A DNA stretch of 25,579 bases from a virus, in IMG/VR virus record IMGVR_UViG_3300037264_002801, positions 1 to 25,579 of that record. The stretch is one strand, 5' to 3'. This document shows positions 8,045 through 14,344 of the stretch, piece by piece. Numbering within the stretch: position 1 is the stretch's first letter; each line of letters starts with the position of its first letter. The notes under the pieces were generated by a model, which saw nothing but the letters and a program-made list of their open reading frames with translations, had not been told where the DNA came from and ran no database searches. Both the position numbers and the translations under genes were made by a program.

Positions 8045-8139
8045 ACGCAATCTCCTGCAACTATATCATGTCCGCAGACCGGGCATGCCGGCGCTACGTC
8101 AGCTTCTTCGCCAAGTGGAAGAAGCCGCAGTACCCGCAC
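8038..8139 (-). CDS. Possible small Cys-rich peptide
   Basis: A 33-residue frame from a GTG inside the zinc-ribbon gene ends with ACPVCGHDIVAGDCVC (CxxC-x8-CxC), a zinc-knuckle pattern. It runs into the spanin's start (its TGA overlaps codons 1-2 of the spanin). The start has no good ribosome site, and the GC-rich DNA makes CxxC runs easy, so this may be chance. Most of it overlaps an accepted gene in another frame; only the last 18 or so codons are in otherwise non-coding DNA. Confidence 0.25.
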   Translation of the reverse strand: MRVLRLLPLGEEADVAPACPVCGHDIVAGDCVC

Positions 8140-8255
8140 TTGTAGACCAGCAGCGGCGGCGCGCCGCTTGCCTCTCTCTTCCTCGCGATCACCATCGCCG
8201 AGATCTCCCCCAAAAAGGGAATCTTCGTCTGACAGCCCCTCTCCTGGTGATTCAC
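8094..8255 (-). CDS. Small zinc-ribbon-like protein
   Basis: 53 residues, GTG start in a GTGA junction; the longer frame upstream is shadow of the membrane-protein gene. The sequence is VNHQERGCQTKIPFLGEISA, then MVIARKREASGAPPLLVYKC, ending GYCGFFHLAKKLT. A Cys at residue 8 with Lys-x-Pro-Phe after it and a terminal YKCGYCGFFHLAKK (CxxC...H) give the pattern of small phage proteins with one zinc site (Cys, Cys, Cys, His). I associate C-x2-K-x-P-(F/Y) plus Y-x-C-x2-C-x3-H-(L/I) with such a family. It may bind nucleic acid or a host protein. Small size and overlap with a lysis-region gene say little about its function. Confidence 0.7.
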   Translation of the reverse strand: MNHQERGCQTKIPFLGEISAMVIARKREASGAPPLLVYKCGYCGFFHLAKKLT

Positions 8256-8494
8256 GTCGCATTCTTTCCGAACCGGCGCCACGCACCGACTCCCCAGTAG
8301 TATGTCCACCACGCCGTGAGGAGCAGAATTCCCCACTGTCCGGTGGTCCACGAGGCGTACAGGAATCCGGGCTCGCTTGCCAGCCCGAACACGTAGCCCC
8401 ACTTGTGCCACTTGTCCGTGCGCGCCACGGCCCACACGGCGGCCATGGACGGCACGAGGATCACCAGCTGGGCCAGATGGTCCATCCAGTTCAT
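8252..8494 (-). CDS. Small membrane protein in the lysis cluster
   Basis: 80 residues starting in the ATGA junction with the endolysin; the longer frame is shadow. Hydrophobic segments lie at 6-24 (HLAQLVILVPSMAAVWAV) and 53-70 (QWGILLLTAWWTYYWGVG), with a semi-hydrophobic, Trp-rich segment between (WHKWGYVFGLASEPGFLYAS). It is very rich in tryptophan and tyrosine. The WG...GL...P...Y..W..GQWGI arrangement is one I have seen in small phage and prophage membrane proteins with no defined role, sometimes called PnuC-like halves. It could be a third holin-type protein, an antiholin or a membrane transporter-like accessory. Its TGA overlaps the zinc-ribbon gene (GTGA). Confidence 0.75.
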   Translation of the reverse strand: MNWMDHLAQLVILVPSMAAVWAVARTDKWHKWGYVFGLASEPGFLYASWTTGQWGILLLTAWWTYYWGVGAWRRFGKNAT

Positions 8495-8916
8495 GACGGG
8501 AGCTCGAAATGAGGGAACTCCTTGAACGTCGTCCAGTCGCCGGCCCACGCGAGGCCCACGTCCTTGCCGTGCGCCCCGATCATCTGCCAGATCTCCCCGT
8601 CCTCGCCCTCCGTGCCCCACACTGGCTTGCCGTGTCGCAGGGGCACCACGTCATAGGCCCTCGAAGCTGGCTTGCCCTGCGGAGTCTTCGCGTTGTGCTT
8701 CGACTTGCCCGGCTTCGCGTTCGTCACGATCCTGCCCGGCGCCGTCCTGCCCTGCGCGTAGAGCTTCGCCTGCTCCTCGTCCGACCGAAAAGTGCAGGTC
8801 AGCAAAATCGAAACTGAGTTGCGTACCATCCATGTGTCTCTCCTGACTCTGTCGTTATGCTTGTTGAAAAGGACCTGTAGCTCCGGGTCTAGGTCTGCGA
8901 TCGCTCTGCTAGCCAC
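8491..8916 (-). CDS. Endolysin, M15 L-Ala-D-Glu-type peptidase
   Basis: About 141 residues from GTG at 8916, chosen because AGAGG lies 6 bases upstream; an in-frame TTG at 8922 would add two residues. The D-Ala-D-Ala carboxypeptidase/L-Ala-D-Glu peptidase signature is complete. It has SKHN (His74), then ASRAYDVVPL (Asp89), and GDWTTFKEFPHFELPS with His136; these are the zinc ligands His, Asp and His. The QAKLYAQGRT and PGRIVTN segments before them are also usual for this group. There is no signal peptide, so export to the cell wall needs a holin. It would cleave the peptide stem of peptidoglycan. It overlaps the next membrane protein by 4 bases (ATGA). Confidence in the family is high; cleavage position is by family analogy. 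Confidence 0.92.
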   Translation of the reverse strand: MASRAIADLDPELQVLFNKHNDRVRRDTWMVRNSVSILLTCTFRSDEEQAKLYAQGRTAPGRIVTNAKPGKSKHNAKTPQGKPASRAYDVVPLRHGKPVWGTEGEDGEIWQMIGAHGKDVGLAWAGDWTTFKEFPHFELPS

Positions 8917-9121
8917 GGACAACCTCTGCGTCCATCATGCGCTGTATGCGGGTTTCGAGCCAATATCCGAGGACCTCTTTCGAGGACTTGATGAACTGAG
9001 CCTCGTCAAAGGCAGGGCCGGTCTCGGACACATTTGCAAAAATGGGCGTGTCCTTGAAGTATACAGCTGCCTCAGCCCTTTCGCCTCGGCGTGTCAGGCG
9101 GAGCGTGAATGGGGTGGTCAC
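8909..9121 (-). CDS. Small hypothetical protein
   Basis: 70 residues from a GTG in a GTGA junction with the exonuclease; the longer frame upstream is shadow. The sequence has a short beta N-terminus (TTPFTLRLTRRG), then AAVYFKDTPIFANVSETGPA and a helical end (FDEAQFIKSSKEVLGYWLET, RIQRMMDAEVV). No cysteine, membrane or catalytic pattern is present. It overlaps the endolysin start by several bases. I do not recognise a family. Coupling on both sides supports it being translated. It might be a regulator or accessory factor of its neighbours, but nothing specific shows this. Confidence 0.65.
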   Translation of the reverse strand: MTTPFTLRLTRRGERAEAAVYFKDTPIFANVSETGPAFDEAQFIKSSKEVLGYWLETRIQRMMDAEVVRG

Positions 9122-9864
9122 GAGAGCCCCACCAGCGAGGCCTTCGCCCTGCTGATGGCCTTCTTGCCCCGGCTCCAGGCCCCGCACGATCCGCACTGGT
9201 AGCGCTGGTAGCGCACGTCTCTTGTCACCGCGGTGCCGCGCTTCTGCAGGTGCTTGCTGCCGCAGTTCGGGCACTTCTCGATGTCCTCGGGGTCGAACGC
9301 GCCCACGTTAGGGTGGTTGCGAACCCAGGGCTTCAGCCTGTCGTACAGCTTTTCGAGGAGCAGCACGTCCTGCCGGTTGTACTCCTCCATCTTCTTCCAC
9401 GCGTCGCGCTTGCGCGCCATGCAGTCCACCCACATCTGGAAGCCCGGGTGCCGCGTCTTCTGGCCGAGGCCGAGGGTCTGCGCGACGTAGTCGAGCTTGT
9501 TGATGGGGAAGCGGAACTTGTCGCGCACCACGCTGAGCAGGTCGACCTGCTTGTACGGCGCGGGTGGCTTCATGTTGTGCGTGATGAACTCCTTGTTCAG
9601 CGTCGGGATGTCGAAGTTCGCGCCGTTGTAGTGGACCACGGCGTCGGCGTCATCCAGCAGGCCGTGCACGGTTACGAGCATTTCCTTGGTGTTGCCGCGC
9701 TGCACCGACTCGAAGTGCGTCCCCTTCTCGCCGTACCACTTCGCGGCGTAGCACAGCACGTGCCCGTTCGCCACGATCTTGTCCATGCTGATGTTCTGCT
9801 GCCACATGCCCCAAACGTACGCCAGATTCGGTGCTGTCTCGATGTCAAGCAGGAGAATCTTCAC
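9118..9864 (-). CDS. DnaQ-like 3'-5' exonuclease with C-terminal zinc ribbon
   Basis: 248 residues, GTG start with GAAAGGAAA upstream. RNase H-like exonuclease motifs are clear: Exo I LLLDIETAP (Asp7, Glu9), Exo II VVHYNGANFDIPTLN (Asp85) and Exo III EEYNRQDVLLLEKLYD (Asp166). The region between holds a WVDCMARKRDAWKKMEEY helix. The C-terminus has a treble-clef/zinc-ribbon with Cys198, Cys201 (CPNCG) and Cys224, Cys227 (CGSCG), followed by a basic helix (SRGKKAISRAK). Such a two-domain protein is found in many phages and may proofread or resect nucleic acid. It lies between the HslV-like and lysis genes, not with replication genes. Whether it acts on DNA or RNA is not settled by sequence. Confidence 0.9.
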   Translation of the reverse strand: MKILLLDIETAPNLAYVWGMWQQNISMDKIVANGHVLCYAAKWYGEKGTHFESVQRGNTKEMLVTVHGLLDDADAVVHYNGANFDIPTLNKEFITHNMKPPAPYKQVDLLSVVRDKFRFPINKLDYVAQTLGLGQKTRHPGFQMWVDCMARKRDAWKKMEEYNRQDVLLLEKLYDRLKPWVRNHPNVGAFDPEDIEKCPNCGSKHLQKRGTAVTRDVRYQRYQCGSCGAWSRGKKAISRAKASLVGLS

Positions 9865-9905
9865 AAGTTTCCTTTCGTTGAGTTATACATCTAGCATACC
9901 ATGGA

Positions 9906-10358
9906 TCACTTCGGCTTGTCCTTCACCGACAGCACCTGGACTGGCAGCCCGCTGTGCTCGTCGACGCGGCACGCGAGCTCGACTGCCTCCTCCGGCGTCT
10001 TGCCGAGCAGCAGCGCCACTCGCGCCGGCTTGCCGCCGGAGCCGATCGCGAAGAACGGCTCGTCCATGCGCTCGGGCTCGGGGTCCTCCTGCGTGAAGAA
10101 GTACAGGCCGTCGTGCTTGAGCACCAGCGCCCACACCGCCTCCTCGCTGCCCGCCTCCTCGTGCCACTTCGGCGCGGGGGCCTTGAAGTCGCGCTCGGCC
10201 CACTCCAGAAGCCTGGAGCAGTCGCCGCCGTTGCCGCACGCGCCCACGATCATCTTCTTGACGCGCACGACCTTCACCGCGCGGTACGACACGCCGAGCC
10301 CGACGGAGACCTTGGAGTCCGAGGCCATCGTCTCCTGGTTCGCCGCGATGGTGGTCAA
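9906..10358 (-). CDS. HslV-like Ntn-hydrolase (proteasome beta-type peptidase)
   Basis: 150 residues from a TTG in a TTGA junction, with AGGA 7 bases upstream. A TTG start gives Met-Thr-Thr-Ile, so removing Met exposes Thr2 as the N-terminal nucleophile required by this superfamily. Supporting features are ASDSKVS with Asp14 (equivalent to the catalytic Asp of HslV), a Lys near 29-35, KMIVGACGNGGDC (35-47, matching the HslV GFAGG region), FAIGSGGKPARVALLLG (103-119) and EAVELACRVDEHSGLPV. Length is slightly below the roughly 175 residues of bacterial HslV. No ATPase partner (HslU) is seen here. It could mature virion proteins, act on a host protein or be a stand-alone peptidase. Family confidence is good; the target is unknown. 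Confidence 0.82.
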   Translation of the reverse strand: MTTIAANQETMASDSKVSVGLGVSYRAVKVVRVKKMIVGACGNGGDCSRLLEWAERDFKAPAPKWHEEAGSEEAVWALVLKHDGLYFFTQEDPEPERMDEPFFAIGSGGKPARVALLLGKTPEEAVELACRVDEHSGLPVQVLSVKDKPK

Positions 10359-10597
10359 GCGGGCTTCCTGCGGTCCAGCCAGACGTACAGCGCGAACGCG
10401 CCGGAGAACGCGGCGTCGGTCCACGTAAAACCCTCGACCCACATGGGCGAGAACGCGTAGGCCATGGCCGCGCCAGTGACCACGGCGACCAGCAGCCGCA
10501 CGCGGTGCGGCACTTCCTTCATGCGGTTGGCGTAGTGGCACATGCCGGCCGCGACTACAACGGCGAAGAACATCGACAGGGCCGCCCAGAGGTTCAC
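10355..10597 (-). CDS. Small membrane protein, holin/antiholin candidate
   Basis: 80 residues from a GTG in a GTGA junction with the preceding membrane protein; the upstream frame is shadow. Three hydrophobic segments can be drawn: residues 4-20 (WAALSMFFAVVVAAGMC), 34-50 (RLLVAVVTGAAMAYAFS) and about 60-74 (DAAFSGAFALYVW). A basic loop lies at 25-33 (RMKEVPHRV) and the C-terminus is DRRKPA. This size and topology match class I holins or their antagonists. Tight overlap with the larger membrane protein suggests they act as a pair. Its stop overlaps the TTG start of the HslV-like gene. No name can be assigned from sequence. Confidence 0.7.
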   Translation of the reverse strand: MNLWAALSMFFAVVVAAGMCHYANRMKEVPHRVRLLVAVVTGAAMAYAFSPMWVEGFTWTDAAFSGAFALYVWLDRRKPA

Positions 10598-10992
10598 TTG
10601 GGGCCTCCCAGGAACTTGTCGCGGACCGCGTCGAAGAGCTTCATGCGGTTGACGGCTAGCCACGGCGCGCCGAACTGCAGGGCGAACCCAGTGACGGCCG
10701 CGGCGGCGATCGTCGCGATGGCGGTGCCGCCGATGTACGACGCGGCGAACGGCGCCAGGAAGCTGGCCAGGGCCGTGGTCAGGGCCACGGACAGGGCCAG
10801 CGCGTACAGCGGCTTGGGCTCGCCGAAGGTCACCCCGTAGCACGTGCCGGCGAACGCGCCGAACACGGCGGGAAGCGGCACGCCGAACAGCGCGAGGGCC
10901 CACTCCTGTACCGCCCCGAGAAGGGCAGCGGCGCCGCTCGTCGCTGCGACGCCCTGGCTGACCGCGTGATCTACTGCTACCTGGGTTGCCAT
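10594..10992 (-). CDS. Putative holin (multi-pass membrane protein)
   Basis: 132 residues; the ATG follows a strong GAGGAGG. Hydrophobic segments lie at about 20-38, 42-58, 62-84 and 88-108 (for example LYALALSVALTTALASFLAP and IATIAAAAVTGFALQFG). A Pro-Leu-Pro turn separates the first two and a basic C-terminus ends DAVRDKFLGGPK. Small size, several helices and a charged tail are holin-like, and the LFGVPLPAVFGAFAGTCYGV stretch recalls the small holin-type proteins of many proteobacterial phages. It is the first gene after a promoter-like sequence, with the endolysin and spanins downstream. An M15 endolysin without a signal peptide needs a holin, so one is expected nearby. The gene directly after it is another membrane protein, so which is the holin or antiholin is open. 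Confidence 0.65.
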   Translation of the reverse strand: MATQVAVDHAVSQGVAATSGAAALLGAVQEWALALFGVPLPAVFGAFAGTCYGVTFGEPKPLYALALSVALTTALASFLAPFAASYIGGTAIATIAAAAVTGFALQFGAPWLAVNRMKLFDAVRDKFLGGPK

Positions 10993-11016
10993 TTAGCGGC
11001 CCCTCCTCAATCCTTG

Positions 11017-11044
11017 ATTATACCTGAAAGTCAGTCCCTGCCCA
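11017..11044 (-). promoter_or_regulatory. Candidate promoter for the lysis region
   Basis: On the minus strand TGGGCA (11044-11039, 4 of 6 matches to TTGACA), a 16-base spacer and an exact TATAAT (11022-11017) lie at the end of the repeat-protein gene. Downstream is GAGGAGGGG and the ATG of a holin-like gene. An AT-rich hexamer is rare in this DNA. A sigma70-type host promoter is inferred. Confidence 0.45.
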
Positions 11045-13775
11045 TTCTCCAGACCGCGTCCCGCGCCTTCTGCGCGAACAGCACTACGCGCCGCGCGGTG
11101 CCCCACACCAGCGAGCCGCCGGCGGCGGCCAGGTCGGCCAGGATGTCCATCAGGCCGGCGAACGTCAGCGACCCGAGGAAGAGCTTGCGCACCTGCTTTG
11201 CGACGCCCCCCGAGAAGCTGAGGGCCGACGACAGCAGGCGGCCAAACAGCGGCACGAAGCCGCCGGCGAAGGCAATTATAGCACCAAGGGACTTGCTGGT
11301 GCGCTTGGTGAGCGCCCCGGCGAAGCTAAGCGCGGCATCGAGCGCCTTGCCAGCTCGGCCGCGCCAGGCGCCGGAGAACGACAGCGAGGCGAGGAGGTCC
11401 TTCAGCCCGGTGCGGACGAGGCTACCGGCGAAGCTCAGGGGCGCGGACAGGGCGCGGATGGTGCGCTTCGTGAATGCCCCGGAGAACGACAGCGCCGAGG
11501 CGAGCACGTGGGCGACGGCGCGGGACTGCGCAGCGCTGAACGACAGCGCCCCCGCCAGGGCTCGGAAAGTACGCTTCGTAAACGCGTCGAAGAATAGGGC
11601 GACAGTTGTAGTCTTAAGGTAGTGACCGAAGGAGGAAGCCTCCTCCAGTTGAGCCCCCCACACCATAAGATCGCCGGTTGCATCGGTAATATTTATGCCG
11701 CCGCCGATCAGGGTGGCCGCAGCGTCCCAGCCTGTCTGACCCTCCCACGTGAAACGCTGTGACGTGGTCGTTGCGACCATCTGGCCGGAATGCTTAGAAA
11801 CATAGAACACATCCGAGATTGCCAAAGTGAAGTCCTTCGTTCCGGACAACGCCTTTACCCAGATCGAAAAGGTATACGTCTTTCCAAACGGCGAGGCCGC
11901 TACGGCCTGTGTAAGCTGCGACCACCAGCTAAGCGTACCGGCGCCGCGCGTCATCTGGTCCATGCTCGTGGTGCCGTCTGGCGCGACCGCCTGGTCGGCG
12001 GTGACGCTAATGCCACCGTCTTTCGTCCATGCCGCGTTGTCCAGCTCCTCGCTTCTCAGGAGTAAATTAGCCCGCCCCAGCGGGCTTACCAGCGCAAGAA
12101 CGGCGGCCAGCGCGCGGGACGAGTGCTTGAAGAACGTACCAGCGAAGGACATGGCGGCGTTCAGGGCGCGGCTGGTGTGCTTCGTGAACTCGCCGGTCGG
12201 CGACAGCGAGGCCACGAAGCTCAGGACGCCGGTCTTCACGAAGGTGGCAGACGATGTCAGAACGGCGGCGAGGCTTCTGGCGGTACTCTTGGTCATCGCC
12301 GCGCTGAACGACAGCGCCGAGTTCAGGGGGAACTGCGAGATCAGGAACCGGCCGGTGAAGGACAGGGCGGAGCCGAACTCTACCAGGAACAGGCCGATCT
12401 TCTGGATGCCTATGTTGCCGGAGAACGACAGGACGCCGCTCAGCACCTTCAGCGTGTGCTTGACCAAGCCGGCAGAGAAGCTCATAAAAGCTGCAAACAC
12501 CAGCGAGACTGCGCGCTGCATGGCGCCTGAGAAGCTGAGCACGCCCGACATAGCGCGGCTGGTGCGCTTGAAGAACGTTCCGGCGAAGGACAGCGTGGCA
12601 GCCAGGGCGCGGCTAGTGAGCTTGGCGAACGTTCCGGCGAAGGACAGCGTGGCAGCCAGGGCGCGGCTAGTGAGCTTGGCGAACGCGCCCGTGAAGCTAA
12701 GAGTGGCGGCGAGCGCTCGGTTCGTACGCTTGACGAAGGCGCCGGAGAAGCTGAGGACGCCGGCCAGGACCTTGTTGGTGCGCTTGACGGAGGCGCCAGA
12801 GAAGGACAGGACGGCGCCGACCAAGCTTCGGAAGGTGCGCTTGGTGAATGCTGCCGCGAAGGACAGGACGCCGGCCAGCGCGCGGTACGTGCGCTTCACC
12901 AGCCCGCCGTAGTTCCACGAGATCTGGTTGGACAGGGTGCCGTGGTTGCCCTCCGGCGACGAGTCGTTGGCCGTCGTGCCCGACCCCTCGTCGAACTTCC
13001 AGTGGCCCACCAGGTTCGCGCTGTCGGTGTGCACGCCGATAAGGTCGTCGGCGATCTCGCCATCGGTGATGTAGCGGCTGTTGATGCGAAGGTCGCCGAG
13101 CAGGAAGTCCGCGAGCCCCTGGGCGCCGGAGTTGAGCGGATGCGAGTTTGAGGCCAGCGCGCCGCTGCCCACGGCGGCACCGCCAGACACTCCGTTCACG
13201 TGCAGCGTCCCGCCGGTGGAGGAGTTGTAGCGCCACACGATGCGGTGTGGCTTGCCAAGGCTCAGCTGGACCTGCGGGGACACGGCCTTCCACACGCTGC
13301 CGGCGTTGGCATACACGCCCATGTACTCTGGCGCGGCCCCGAACGAGTCCCCGAAGAAGTAGACGACGAACTGGTCGTCGATCGTGTCGACGATGCCCTT
13401 GCGCAGCGGATGGTACGCGTACTGCGTCACGGCCCGGCCCAGCGGCGTGAACCAGAAGCGCACGGTGATGTCGCTGGCGATGTCCAGCGAGGCGTCGTCG
13501 GGGATGGACAGGCTGCCGAAGGTGTTGAGGCGGACGGCGTGGCGCGGGTAGTTGCCGGAGCCGAAGCCGAGGAAGTACGAAAGAGACCCGAGCAGCGCGC
13601 GGGACGTGCGCTTCGCGACCGCGCCGGAGAAGCTAAGGACGCCGGCCAGCGCCTTGTTAGCCCGCTTAGTGAATGCCCCGGCGAACGACAGCGCGGCCGT
13701 CAGGCCCTGCGTGATCACGTTGCGGGGGATGAACCCGAACGGACCCCTTCCGTACGGGCCGGACCCGTATGGCAC
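11031..13775 (-). CDS. Large 18-residue-repeat protein with LamG-like and second binding domain
   Basis: 914 residues. The start is Gly/Tyr-rich (YGSGPYGRGPFG). Residues 28-75 hold about three 18-residue repeats. Residues 76-286 are a concanavalin/LamG-like domain (HAVRLNTFGSLSIPDDASLD, VWKAVSPQVQLSLGKPHRIV, LVGHWKFDEGSG). Residues 290-565 hold about fifteen further repeats such as VLSFSGAFVKRTNRALAA. Residues 569-725 are a beta-sandwich, carbohydrate-binding-like domain of the type seen in phage head-spike proteins (NLLLRSEELDNAAWTKDG, YTFSIWVKALSG, LMVWGAQLEE). About nine repeats follow to residue 875, then a helical tail. The repeats match those of the protein at 19296-20222. I infer a virion fibre or adhesin carrying two carbohydrate-binding domains on a repeat scaffold. 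No catalytic motif is evident. Confidence 0.85.
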   Translation of the reverse strand: MPYGSGPYGRGPFGFIPRNVITQGLTAALSFAGAFTKRANKALAGVLSFSGAVAKRTSRALLGSLSYFLGFGSGNYPRHAVRLNTFGSLSIPDDASLDIASDITVRFWFTPLGRAVTQYAYHPLRKGIVDTIDDQFVVYFFGDSFGAAPEYMGVYANAGSVWKAVSPQVQLSLGKPHRIVWRYNSSTGGTLHVNGVSGGAAVGSGALASNSHPLNSGAQGLADFLLGDLRINSRYITDGEIADDLIGVHTDSANLVGHWKFDEGSGTTANDSSPEGNHGTLSNQISWNYGGLVKRTYRALAGVLSFAAAFTKRTFRSLVGAVLSFSGASVKRTNKVLAGVLSFSGAFVKRTNRALAATLSFTGAFAKLTSRALAATLSFAGTFAKLTSRALAATLSFAGTFFKRTSRAMSGVLSFSGAMQRAVSLVFAAFMSFSAGLVKHTLKVLSGVLSFSGNIGIQKIGLFLVEFGSALSFTGRFLISQFPLNSALSFSAAMTKSTARSLAAVLTSSATFVKTGVLSFVASLSPTGEFTKHTSRALNAAMSFAGTFFKHSSRALAAVLALVSPLGRANLLLRSEELDNAAWTKDGGISVTADQAVAPDGTTSMDQMTRGAGTLSWWSQLTQAVAASPFGKTYTFSIWVKALSGTKDFTLAISDVFYVSKHSGQMVATTTSQRFTWEGQTGWDAAATLIGGGINITDATGDLMVWGAQLEEASSFGHYLKTTTVALFFDAFTKRTFRALAGALSFSAAQSRAVAHVLASALSFSGAFTKRTIRALSAPLSFAGSLVRTGLKDLLASLSFSGAWRGRAGKALDAALSFAGALTKRTSKSLGAIIAFAGGFVPLFGRLLSSALSFSGGVAKQVRKLFLGSLTFAGLMDILADLAAAGGSLVWGTARRVVLFAQKARDAVWRMGRD
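11601..12071 (-). other. Lower-GC domain cassette inside the repeat protein
   Basis: This stretch encodes residues 569-725, the second binding-like domain. By hand count, three 60-base lines within it hold 32, 30 and 30 G+C (lines from 11641, 11761 and 11821), against 42 in a flanking repeat line (12601). Boundaries coincide with the ends of repeats on both sides. I infer that it was acquired separately and inserted between repeats. Confidence 0.65.
12573..12685 (-). repeat. Perfect 54-bp tandem duplication within the 18-residue repeat array
   Basis: Positions 12573-12626 and 12627-12680 are identical base for base, and five further bases match at the right end. The unit encodes exactly 18 residues (SRALAATLSFAGTFAKLT in one register), so it adds one repeat without a frame change. 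Other repeats in the gene differ at many silent and coding positions, which makes this copy recent. Confidence 0.9.
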
Positions 13776-13777
13776 GG

Positions 13778-14344
13778 CTACTCCCGCCCCAGCTTCTTGT
13801 CGCGCTCCACCTTGCGCTTCATGGCTCGCAGGCGCTTGTCAACTCTGGCCAGCAGCTCGGGCGTCTCCTGGTGGTACCCCGCCAGGCCACCCTTGTCGAG
13901 CTCGTCCGCCTTCGTGCGGGTTAGGACACCGCCCGTCTTGGTGGCGAGGAAGTGCGCGTCGCGGAACTGCGGGCCGACGACGAACATGGTCCACGTGTCG
14001 GGCTGGGTGTCCTTGACGTTGTGCCACTCGTCGGGGCGCAGCAGCGCCACGCTTCCGGGGCGGCGCACCACCTCGCCGAACTCCCGCACCTCGGTGTACC
14101 CGCCGTGCAGGATGATCGACATGACCCATCGCCCGTGGTTATGCGACATCTCGTCGCGGAAGCGGTGGAGGATGTTGTGCAGCAGCACGTTCGGCCAGCG
14201 CTGGCGCACGCCGCGCCCAACGAGGAGCGGGTAGTAGCGGACGAACAGCGTGACGCCGTTGCGCAGGACGCGCAGGTCCTTGCGGCCCCTGCTGGCCAGG
14301 AACGCCGCGAACTTCTCGATGACGCGAAGCCACAGTCTTCTCAT
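13778..14344 (-). CDS. Cupin-fold protein, copy 3 (no Cys cluster)
   Basis: 188 residues from an ATGA junction with copy 2; the longer frame is shadow. It has an N-terminal helix (LWLRVIEKFAAFLASRGRK), then the barrel: WPNVLLHNILHRFRDEMSHN with His68 and His70 in SHNHGRWVMSIILHGGYTEV, RRPGSVALLRPDEWHNV (His108 third ligand) and TWTMFVVGPQFRDAHF. The cysteine cluster of copies 1 and 2 is absent. The final part is a lysine/arginine-rich helix (RLRAMKRKVERDKKLGRE). The RRPGS...RP-(D/E)-WH pattern is what I associate with common phage and bacterial cupin proteins. It ends 3 bases before the LamG repeat protein, so the trio may act on that protein or on a glycan it recognises. That is inferred from order only. 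Confidence 0.82.
   Translation of the reverse strand: MRRLWLRVIEKFAAFLASRGRKDLRVLRNGVTLFVRYYPLLVGRGVRQRWPNVLLHNILHRFRDEMSHNHGRWVMSIILHGGYTEVREFGEVVRRPGSVALLRPDEWHNVKDTQPDTWTMFVVGPQFRDAHFLATKTGGVLTRTKADELDKGGLAGYHQETPELLARVDKRLRAMKRKVERDKKLGRE

Noticed and set aside
9865-9905. Promoter in the gap before the exonuclease (TATGCT or TATAAC)
   Set aside because: Neither -10 has an acceptable -35 at 16-18 bases; the gap also carries the exonuclease ribosome site. It was left out as too weak.
12540-12910. CRISPR-like direct repeats
   Set aside because: The units are 54-bp coding repeats with no distinct spacers, in frame with an 18-residue protein repeat.
11827-12912. 361-codon plus-strand frame with repeated motifs
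   Set aside because: The repeats are simply the antisense of the 18-residue repeats; no start signals or domains support it.
11031-13775. Diversity-generating retroelement target
   Set aside because: No reverse transcriptase or template-repeat-like sequence is seen in the window, and variation looks like repeat change, not adenine-directed mutation.
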